Position numbers and translations under genes: made by a program. From assembly GCA_015231995.1 (NCBI GenBank), contig JADGAO010000217.1, forward strand, positions 1-5,271: DNA of 5,271 nucleotides, given 5' to 3'. This document shows, one piece after another, positions 1 through 5,048 of the stretch; within the stretch, counting starts at the first letter, position 1; each line of letters begins with the position of its first letter. Below the pieces are notes generated by a model. The model worked only from the letters and a program-made list of their open reading frames with translations. It did not search any database and was not told the origin of the DNA. The DNA comes from Nitrospinota bacterium (GTDB lineage Bacteria > Nitrospinota_A > UBA7883 > JACRLM01).

Positions 1-3
1 CGA

Positions 4-35
4 GATTCTTCACTACGCTCCGCTCAGAATGACAA
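4..35 (-). repeat. Dispersed hairpin-repeat arm, minus orientation
   Basis: Read on the minus strand this is TTGTCATTCTGA followed by a GAGCGTAGTGAAGAATC-type tail. It is the same 32-37 base arm that occurs at 961-997 and 1076-1112 on the plus strand, with a few substitutions. It lies just downstream of the stop of the binding-protein gene, and its partner arm, if any, is outside the window. A further degenerate terminus, TGTCACTCTGA, sits at 45-55. The arm may act as a 3' stem or be a remnant of a short non-autonomous element. The identity to the other copies is seen directly; the function is not known. Confidence 0.75.
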
Positions 36-69
36 ACAAGTAGCTGTCACTCTGATTCGGAATTCGGGA

Positions 70-891
70 TTAATGCGCGTGCGCCTGCGCCTGATGGAGC
101 GGGACATGTTTCATCGTAGCCAGTATCTGCTGGCCCTCCGGGCTTTGCGCGAATTCTATGTATTCCTTCACGGCTCCAGTGGGGGCGCCTTTGGTTATCA
201 TGTTGTAGTTCTCGAAATAGGTGTAGCTGGTTCCCAGGGTCTTCGCGTCGGGCAGGACGCCGTCTATCGTCAAGACCTTCACGCCGGGTGTCTCATAGCC
301 GAAAAGTTGCGGGCCGACGGCGGCTTCGTCCTGTTCGATGAGTTCGTTAGTCTGGGCGACCGGGTTGGCGGGCTTGGGGTGCGTCAGCTTGTGAATGTCG
401 TGCCCGAAATGCTCGGCCTGATGCGACATTGTCTCCGTCACGCAGGGTTGTAGCAGAACATTCTTGATCTCCGCGTCCTTGCCGCCAAGCTCTTTCCAGT
501 TCCTTATCTTGCCGGCTAGAATGCCTTTAAGCTGGTCGTTGGTGATGTTGTTGACGGGGTTGTTCTTGTTGACGATAAGTATGATGGGCGCTTTGCCCAC
601 CACAGTATCGGTCAGGCTTTTGTCCAGCTGGTCGTCGCCGAAGTTGAACGTGGACACGCCGATGTCCACCTTGCCGCCCAACACCTCGCTTACGCCCGTC
701 CTGCATTTGCCCTGCACGGTGATCACTTCCACGCCGGTTTTTTTGCTGAATGCCTCGCCCAGTTTTTTGGCCACGGGTATGGTGCACGGGTCGCCCGCTA
801 TCTTTATCTGTTCAGCCGAAATGGCGGGTGTGTTCATTGCGAAAAGCGCCGCCACAGCCAGCGCAGAGCCTGTCATAAACCTGTTACGCAC
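70..891 (-). CDS. Exported PstS-like substrate-binding protein with a three-cysteine ligand site
   Basis: This is a 273-residue periplasmic binding protein of the PstS-like (PBP type 2) fold. I start it at GTG 891 because a GGAGGT Shine-Dalgarno (900-905) lies 8 bases upstream; an upstream in-frame ATG at 936 has no such site and would spoil the signal peptide. Residues 1-26 form a Sec signal peptide (basic start, hydrophobic 8-19, cleavage near 25/26). The family hallmark ITNDQLKGILAGKIRNWKEL spans 116-135, and GGKVDIGVST (72-81) matches the PstS VDFGASD region. Aligned by eye to E. coli PstS, the phosphate ligands are not kept: loop 1 reads GDPCT (Cys36), loop 2 GKCRTG (Cys63), the Asp56 position is Thr81, and loop 3 reads QPCVTET (Cys150, with Gln148 at the Arg135 position). 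These are the only cysteines in the protein. A His-rich stretch follows loop 3 (His157, 161, 164, 167, 171) and the C-terminus has His262, 266, 271 and 273. No transporter permease or ATPase gene is in the window. The fold is confident; the ligand is unknown and unlikely to be phosphate. Confidence 0.87.
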   Translation of the reverse strand: MRNRFMTGSALAVAALFAMNTPAISAEQIKIAGDPCTIPVAKKLGEAFSKKTGVEVITVQGKCRTGVSEVLGGKVDIGVSTFNFGDDQLDKSLTDTVVGKAPIILIVNKNNPVNNITNDQLKGILAGKIRNWKELGGKDAEIKNVLLQPCVTETMSHQAEHFGHDIHKLTHPKPANPVAQTNELIEQDEAAVGPQLFGYETPGVKVLTIDGVLPDAKTLGTSYTYFENYNMITKGAPTGAVKEYIEFAQSPEGQQILATMKHVPLHQAQAHAH

Positions 892-899
892 GTGATGAT

Positions 900-905
900 A
901 CCTCC
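900..905 (-). promoter_or_regulatory. Shine-Dalgarno that decides the binding-protein start
   Basis: The minus strand reads GGAGGT, a perfect anti-16S match, 8 bases before GTG 891. The next in-frame ATG (codon 6 of the chosen gene) would be 23 bases away, too far for this site, so the GTG is the better start. Confidence 0.8.
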
Positions 906-937
906 GAAAAATAACGTGTATGATTGGAAACTCCATT

Positions 938-1052
938 TGTCATTCTGAGCAACGCTAATATTGTCATTCTGAACGAAGCGTAGCGAAGTGAAGAATCAAT
1001 CAAATTCGATCCTTCAGTCGCAAGGCTCCTTCAGGATGACAAATCACGAAAC
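938..1052 (+). repeat. Hairpin repeat unit, tandem copy 1
   Basis: Bases 938-1004 are identical to 1053-1119 (67 bp, offset 115). The unit opens with a shortened arm (TGTCATTCTGAGCAACGC, from 938) followed by a full left arm at 961-997 that begins TTGTCATTCTGAACGAAGCG. The right arm at 1008-1042 ends TCAGGATGACAA and is its imperfect reverse complement, leaving a loop of about 10 bases. The arms pair over about 35 bases with scattered mismatches, so RNA from either strand could fold into a long hairpin. It begins 47 bases upstream of the binding-protein start. No coding capacity is visible. This looks like a small palindromic intergenic element (MITE or BIME style), not an RNA gene. Confidence 0.85.
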
Positions 1053-1172
1053 TGTCATTCTGAGCAACGCTAATATTGTCATTCTGAACGAAGCGTAGCG
1101 AAGTGAAGAATCAATCAAAAGAAATTTTTCTACTTTGATCCTTCGGTCGCTAAGGCTTCCTCAGGATGACAA
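1053..1172 (+). repeat. Hairpin repeat unit, tandem copy 2
   Basis: This is the second copy: 1053-1119 is identical to 938-1004, with its left arm at 1076-1112. Its right arm, 1137-1172, ends TCAGGATGACAA and pairs better with the left arm than in copy 1, because GTCGCTAAGGC matches the GCGTAGCGA part of the left arm. The loop is longer (about 24 bases) and AT-rich. The left halves are identical while the right halves differ, which suggests recent duplication or conversion of the left half only. Bases 1173-1189 (TGCTGATCCTTCGTTCA) look like the start of yet another right-arm fragment. Confidence 0.85.
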
Positions 1173-1189
1173 TGCTGATCCTTCGTTCA

Positions 1190-1211
1190 GGGGCGACCCG
1201 TGGGGCGCCCC
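1190..1211 (-). terminator. GC-rich hairpin 3' of the transglutaminase gene
   Basis: GGGGCG (1190-1195) and CCC (1197-1199) pair with GGG (1203-1205) and CGCCCC (1206-1211), giving a 9-bp stem with one bulged A and a GTG loop. On the minus strand it starts 12 bases after the transglutaminase stop, where a terminator would be expected. No T-run follows, so it is not a classical intrinsic terminator. It could be a 3' stabilising stem or simply the edge of the neighbouring repeat cluster. Confidence 0.35.
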
Positions 1212-1223
1212 TTGAACCTAGTG

Positions 1224-2321
1224 TTACTGCTTTACGGACGCGCCCGCTACCTGCACAGGGTTGTCTATCCCCGCCTTGGCGGAGTCCTTCTTGAACGTCA
1301 CTTTGAACTTCAGGTCTTTCTGCGCCGCCAGCCACTCCATGGGCTTGCCGTCCACTTCGCCGTACGGGTACATGAAGTAGTTGAGCGGCCCGCCTTCCTG
1401 TTTCGGGTTCAGGTAATAGTCGCGTCCGCCGGTGGCCAGGGCTATCCTGTACGGATCAAGCCCCTGGAAAAATTTCTCGCGGTATTCCGCCGCGCCTTTG
1501 TCGTCGAGCTTCTTTTCCAGAATGGCTTTACGCACGTCCGCCGGATCGGCCGGTATCCAGCCAGCGCCGGGCAGGTAATACTCCGCCCAGCAGTGATGGC
1601 CCTTCGTCATGTCGGAGACGCCGTCGTCTTTGCCGATCCTTATGCCGAAAACCTCACGCGCCGGAACGCCGGCCGCGCGGGCCACCGCCACATAAACAGA
1701 GCTTATGTCGGCACACTTGCCGCCTTTTTGCGTCAGCATCCTGTCCGCCTCGCCCAATCCGCATCCTACAACGTTCGGGTCGCGGTAGGTGTTGTCCACC
1801 ACCCAGTCATAGACGGCGCGGGCCTTGTCGCCGACGCTGTACTTGCCCTTCGTGGCTTTGTCGGCGGCTTCCTTGACCTTGCCGGTCGTCGGGATATGCT
1901 CGCTTGAGGCGAGGAACGGCTGTATATCCGACGGGATGTTGTTTTCTTTCTGTTTGGCGCCCTTTTCGGCCCTCAGGTGGGACGTGGCGTTGAACGTGAG
2001 GGTCAGTTTCCTCTGTTCCTTCACAGGCTCCGACCACTCCGCGTACAGCATCATGTTGCCCGTATTTTTCTCCCGATAGACTCCCTGATAGCTGTAATTG
2101 CCGTTAACGCGGACTTTGCTTATGTCCTGATAAACATTGTCGCCCGGATACGGAACCCAGAGTTTGGCGACCTTTGCGTCCGCAGGAGCGTCAACCGTGA
2201 TGTCGAAAGTCATTTCGCCGGAGACGCTGTTTACCTCCTCTGCGAAGGCGGCTGGCTGGAATGGCGCCAGCGTGAAAAGGGCTGTTAAAGCGATAAGCAT
2301 GATTCGTGAGGCAGTTGTCAT
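1224..2321 (-). CDS. Exported transglutaminase-like (papain-fold) cysteine protein
   Basis: This 365-residue protein is probably periplasmic. A signal peptide covers 1-27 (hydrophobic 7-20, Ala-Phe-Ala cleavage before Glu28). Residues 30-115 look like a beta-rich N-terminal domain. The transglutaminase core follows at about 165-262: GGKCADISSVYVAVARAAGV carries the nucleophile Cys203, GHHCWAEYYL the His (243 most likely) and WIPADPADVRK the Asp259, so the catalytic triad is intact. A conserved-looking tail, YYLNPKQEGGPLNYFMYPYG (302-321), follows. Additional cysteines are Cys187 (VGCGLGEADRML) and Cys244 beside the catalytic His. Start: ATG 2321 with AGGAG (2330-2334) 8 bases upstream. Bacterial members of this superfamily act as peptidases, amidases or crosslinking enzymes; the substrate cannot be read from sequence. 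The gene reads toward the binding-protein gene, but 332 bases of mostly repeat lie between them, so a shared operon is possible and unproven. Confidence 0.9.
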   Translation of the reverse strand: MTTASRIMLIALTALFTLAPFQPAAFAEEVNSVSGEMTFDITVDAPADAKVAKLWVPYPGDNVYQDISKVRVNGNYSYQGVYREKNTGNMMLYAEWSEPVKEQRKLTLTFNATSHLRAEKGAKQKENNIPSDIQPFLASSEHIPTTGKVKEAADKATKGKYSVGDKARAVYDWVVDNTYRDPNVVGCGLGEADRMLTQKGGKCADISSVYVAVARAAGVPAREVFGIRIGKDDGVSDMTKGHHCWAEYYLPGAGWIPADPADVRKAILEKKLDDKGAAEYREKFFQGLDPYRIALATGGRDYYLNPKQEGGPLNYFMYPYGEVDGKPMEWLAAQKDLKFKVTFKKDSAKAGIDNPVQVAGASVKQ

Positions 2322-2356
2322 TTACGCATCTCCTAAAAAAATCCGCGATTCAATAA

Positions 2357-2374
2357 CGCATTACGAACAATGCG
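2357..2374. promoter_or_regulatory. Palindrome upstream of the transglutaminase gene
   Basis: CGCATT (2357-2362) and AATGCG (2369-2374) form a perfect 6-bp inverted repeat around ACGAAC, centred about 45 bases before the start codon. It could be an operator for a dimeric regulator or a small stem in the mRNA leader. I found no convincing -35/-10 pair around it, so the role is only suggested by position. Confidence 0.3.
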
Positions 2375-2530
2375 CCTGCGTAAATAACGTCCCCAATCCC
2401 CCCACGGAATTTCAGGACAGGCGCGAACAAAAAACCGGGCCTGAGATTTTTATTCCCCATGGCCTTCAATAAAAACGATAAGCTAAAAGCCGGAGCGTTG
2501 TAAATATAAAAATGAGAAAAACGCTTTATT

Positions 2531-2570
2531 ATTCAATTAGTTTAGCATTCAATTGATTAGTTGAGCATTG
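2531..2570. repeat. AT-rich direct repeat, two 20-bp units
   Basis: The unit at 2531-2550 and the unit at 2551-2570 match at 15 of 20 positions, sharing ATTAGTT(T/G)AGCATT-like cores exactly 20 bases apart. The site lies about 210-250 bases upstream of the transglutaminase start, in an AT-rich stretch. Spacing of two helical turns is typical of tandem protein-binding sites, but chance similarity in AT-rich DNA is possible. The rest of 2375-2530 shows no gene and no clear promoter. Confidence 0.4.
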
Positions 2571-2618
2571 GCGGAGAAAGGAGGGCTTTGCGTAAGGTTT
2601 GGTTGCTGTCTGAGGCGC

Positions 2619-2884
2619 TCTTGTACATTGCAGGGCGAAGCCCTGCGAATGCACAAGAACACCCCTTTGTCCCTCTTAGTAAGGGGAACCGCAACGCAGT
2701 TGCGAGGGGGTTTAACCCCCCGGCGCTTTGCGCCACCCCTTTCTAAGGGGAGGGAAAAAGAATGGAGCCTTTGTTTCGCCTTCAAATGTACAAGAACACC
2801 CACGCCGAGCATCAATGTGTGCGGCGCTTCGGGGATTATGCGACGCTCTCTTAAACAAAGAGTGGCGCGAAGCGGCGAAACAAA
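2619..2884. repeat. Cluster of nested hairpin repeats 3' of efp
   Basis: This non-coding block is packed with inverted repeats. A 17-bp stem with one mismatch and one bulge spans 2620-2657 around a GAA loop (inner stem GCAGGGC/GCCCTGC). Smaller stems are GGCGC-TTT-GCGCC near 2719-2731 and CCCCTT-TCT-AAGGGG just after it, and GGGGG/CCCCC flanks TTTA near 2706-2720. TCTTGTACATT (2619-2629) recurs inverted and exact at 2785-2795, and AATG(C/T)ACAAGAACACCC occurs directly at 2648 and 2785. TTTGTTTCGCC (2770-2780) is inverted exactly at 2874-2884, two bases from the EF-P stop. The block may be several palindromic elements inserted in one another. It would fold strongly in the EF-P 3' transcript and could serve as its terminator region. 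Confidence 0.75.
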
Positions 2885-2885
2885 A

Positions 2886-3455
2886 TCACTTCGCCCTTTC
2901 CAGATATTTCCCGTCAGACGTATCCACCCGCACCTTGTCGCCGGTCTCCACGAATTGCGGCACCATGATGGTAAGCCCCGTCTCCAGCTTCGCCGGTTTC
3001 GGAGTGCTGGTTATCGTGGCCGTCTTAAGGATGGGGTCCGTCTCCGTGACGATCAATTCCACCACGCGGGGCGGCTCGACGCCGATTGGCCTGCCGTCGT
3101 AAAAAACCACCTGCACTCTGGAGTTGGGCAGGAGATACTCCAGCACGCCGACCAACGTCTCTTTGTTGAAGAAGACCTGCTCGTACGTCGCCGTGTTCAT
3201 GAAACAATGCCCCGCCGTGTCCTCGTACAGGTATTCCATTTCCATCTGTTCGAGAGCGGCGCGTTCCACCTTTTCCTCCGTGCGCAGGCGCACCTCGGTC
3301 TGGTTTCCCTGCACGACGTTCCTCAGCTTCAATTGGGCGTATGCCCCGCCCTTGCCTGGTTTTACATGATCCATGGCCATCACGCGCCATAACTGTTTTT
3401 CGTAAATGATGTGATAGCCGACCCTGATGGAGCCAGCGTTTATGTATGCCGCCAT
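2886..3455 (-). CDS. efp: Translation elongation factor P
   Basis: This is a full-length EF-P of 189 residues (family usually 185-190). EF-P binds ribosomes stalled at consecutive prolines and promotes peptide bond formation. The KOW-like N-terminal domain (1-65) holds the loop VKPGKGGAYA (31-40); Lys35 is at the position of modified Lys34 in E. coli, so this is a lysine-type rather than an arginine/rhamnose-type EF-P. Two OB-like domains follow (about 66-128 and 130-189). The C-terminal family signature KPAKLETGLTIMVPQFVETG (153-172) is complete. Start: ATG 3455, with AAGGAAG four bases upstream, gives the standard N-terminus MAAYINAGSIRVG; an in-frame ATG at 3536 would add 27 unrelated residues and is rejected. 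No modification enzyme gene (epmA/epmB or earP) is in the window. The gene faces away from the MBOAT gene and has no close same-strand partner. Confidence 0.97.
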   Translation of the reverse strand: MAAYINAGSIRVGYHIIYEKQLWRVMAMDHVKPGKGGAYAQLKLRNVVQGNQTEVRLRTEEKVERAALEQMEMEYLYEDTAGHCFMNTATYEQVFFNKETLVGVLEYLLPNSRVQVVFYDGRPIGVEPPRVVELIVTETDPILKTATITSTPKPAKLETGLTIMVPQFVETGDKVRVDTSDGKYLERAK

Positions 3456-3543
3456 GTGTCTTCCTTCGAAATCCCCAATAAGTCCATTTATAAGCGAAAA
3501 GGGTATTATGCTAAACCGAACCGACGGATAAAACAAGAGATGC

Positions 3544-3572
3544 TTGGATCCAGAGTCTGTTTATGATAACAT
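3544..3572 (+). promoter_or_regulatory. Candidate sigma-70 promoter for the MBOAT/AlgJ pair
   Basis: TTGGAT (3544-3549) and TAACAT (3567-3572) are separated by 17 bases, each matching four of six consensus positions. It sits 60 bases before the MBOAT start in the divergent gap shared with efp. For efp on the other strand, TATAAA (3487-3492) is a possible -10 with only a poor -35. Both are weak calls made by eye. Confidence 0.3.
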
Positions 3573-3631
3573 CAAATTTCGCGCATCGCACCAAAAGCGC
3601 TCTTGAGTATTGTATTTGAAAGTAAATCCGC

Positions 3632-5047
3632 GTGGTATTTAGTTCAAACATATTTTTGTTCCTTATTCTTCCAGCGTTCCTTTTGGCCTATTACACCGCT
3701 CTCCAGATATTCAGAAATGGAATTCTTGCAAATGCATGCCTATTGATTCTGTCGGTAGCATTTTATTTTCTAAGCACGGGGCCTCAAGGAGCGTTGCTTA
3801 TTGTTGCAATTATAGCAAATTGGTTTATTGCTAATCGGTTACGGAAGCCATTTCTGCTTAAAGACAGAGGGTGGCTAATTATAGGCATTGCGGCCAACCT
3901 TTCCTTGCTTGGATGGTATAAGTATTACTGTTTTGTGTTTACTGGAATTTCACAACTACTCCAGTCTTTTACCATTTTTCAGGGATCGTGCGTCAATCAG
4001 GAGCTTCCCGTTGGGATATCTTTCTTTACTTTTATGGCGATCTCCTATTTGGTGGAGGTCTACCGAAAAAATGTCCAGCCTTCTTCACTGTTGAATTTCG
4101 GGACCTATTTGTCGTTATTTCCACATCTGGTCGCTGGCCCAATAGTTCGCTATTCCGAATTGGTTGATGAACTTAAAACTCGCGAGCACTCGGTATCAAT
4201 TTTCTTTTCAGGCATGTTGCAGTTCTCATTTGGTTTTGCAAAAAAGGTTCTGATAGCTGACAGTGTCGGGAAAGTCGCCGACAACATATTTTCTTTGCCA
4301 ATCAATGAGATTGGGATGCAGACAGCGTGGATAGGGGCCCTGTGCTATACAATACAAATATTTTTTGATTTTTCCGGCTACACCGATATGGCCATGGGTC
4401 TTGCAAAAATGTTTGGCTTTCACTTTCCACCAAACTTCGATCAACCATATAGGGCCACGAGTATTACGGAGTTCTGGCGGCGATGGCATATGACGCTGAG
4501 CCGATGGTTCCGTGACTATCTGTATATACCGATGGGGGGGAATCGGAATGGCCGATTTAGGACATATGTAAATCTGTCGGCTGTTTTTCTGCTATGTGGT
4601 TTATGGCATGGAGCGGCATGGACTTTCATCGTGTGGGGAGCTTATCACGGGGTATTGCTTGTAATTGAACGGATGGCAAAAGACTCTTTTGGGTATTCTC
4701 CGAAAGGCTCCGCTGGGTGGTTTTATTCCTTTATCTTAATAGTCATAGGCTGGGTGATATTTCGGTCACCGACGATTACCTATGCCGGTAAATACATCAG
4801 CGCAATGTTTATTCCCAGTAAAATCGTTGATTATGGATTTCAGGACATGAGTTCATCATCATTATTTTTTCTAGTGATCGGTTTTTTAATTTCCATAACA
4901 TCAACTGAGTGGTTTAGATTTGCAAATCGTGTTCAATTCTCATATCGAATAATGTTTTCTGGCAGTCTTTCGATGGTGTTACTGTTGATCGCCACCGCCT
5001 ACCTTACCTCATCATCATACAAACCGTTTATATATTTCCGGTTCTGA
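3632..5047 (+). CDS. MBOAT-family O-acyltransferase, AlgI-like
   Basis: This 471-residue polytopic inner-membrane protein belongs to the AlgI/PatA branch of the MBOAT family, which passes acyl groups (usually acetyl) across the membrane for modification of secreted polysaccharide or peptidoglycan. The N-terminus MVFSSNIFLFLILPAFLLAY is typical of the family and fixes the GTG start at 3632, although only a weak Shine-Dalgarno is seen. Landmarks in order: PVGISFFTFMAISYLVEVYR (126-145), PHLVAGPIVRY (164-174), FFDFSGYTDMAMGLAKMFG (244-262), FWRRWHMTLSRWFRDYLYIP (281-300) with His286, and GLWHGAAWTFIVWGAYHG (323-340) with His326, the position of the essential AlgI histidine. The ending FIYFRF is also typical, so the gene is intact. 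Its GC is far below that of the genes to the left. One base separates its stop from the AlgJ-like gene, so the two are almost certainly cotranscribed. The polysaccharide it modifies cannot be inferred here. Confidence 0.96.
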   Translation: MVFSSNIFLFLILPAFLLAYYTALQIFRNGILANACLLILSVAFYFLSTGPQGALLIVAIIANWFIANRLRKPFLLKDRGWLIIGIAANLSLLGWYKYYCFVFTGISQLLQSFTIFQGSCVNQELPVGISFFTFMAISYLVEVYRKNVQPSSLLNFGTYLSLFPHLVAGPIVRYSELVDELKTREHSVSIFFSGMLQFSFGFAKKVLIADSVGKVADNIFSLPINEIGMQTAWIGALCYTIQIFFDFSGYTDMAMGLAKMFGFHFPPNFDQPYRATSITEFWRRWHMTLSRWFRDYLYIPMGGNRNGRFRTYVNLSAVFLLCGLWHGAAWTFIVWGAYHGVLLVIERMAKDSFGYSPKGSAGWFYSFILIVIGWVIFRSPTITYAGKYISAMFIPSKIVDYGFQDMSSSSLFFLVIGFLISITSTEWFRFANRVQFSYRIMFSGSLSMVLLLIATAYLTSSSYKPFIYFRF

Positions 5048-5048
5048 C

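Noticed and set aside
73..895. Two plus-strand open frames (73-453 and 464-895)
   Set aside because: Both are antisense to the binding-protein gene and show no domain or ribosome site.
892..936. N-terminal extension of the binding protein to ATG 936
   Set aside because: The added 15 residues precede a perfect Shine-Dalgarno and a GTG start at 891 and would bury the signal peptide, so they are leader sequence.
938..1172. CRISPR array
   Set aside because: There are only two copies, the repeated block is 67 bp and itself self-complementary, and the intervals are repeat arms, not spacers.
892..1223. Structured non-coding RNA or riboswitch
   Set aside because: The structure comes from dispersed palindromic arms also present at 4-35; no conserved aptamer pattern was recognised.
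1200..1907. Plus-strand open frame of 235 codons
   Set aside because: It is antisense to the transglutaminase gene, whose catalytic motifs are intact on the minus strand.
2322..2560. Sigma-54 or strong sigma-70 promoter for the transglutaminase gene
   Set aside because: No GG-N10-GC pair was found, and AT-rich hexamers such as TTGAAT or TATATT did not occur at proper spacing.
2549..2815. Minus-strand open frame of 88 codons in the hairpin cluster
   Set aside because: It is low-complexity translation of palindromic repeats (LPLERGG, PLTKRDKG style), with no ribosome site or recognisable domain.
2568..3392. Plus-strand open frame of 274 codons
   Set aside because: It starts in the repeat cluster and then runs antisense through efp; the protein is Arg/His-rich and resembles nothing, as expected for a shadow of a GC-rich gene.
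2886..3455. EF-P as an unusual variant
   Set aside because: The length, the PGKGG loop and the C-terminal signature are ordinary; nothing beyond normal divergence is seen.
3456..3536. N-terminal extension of EF-P to ATG 3536
   Set aside because: All EF-P family members begin near MAAYI-like residues; the 27 extra residues look like translated promoter DNA.
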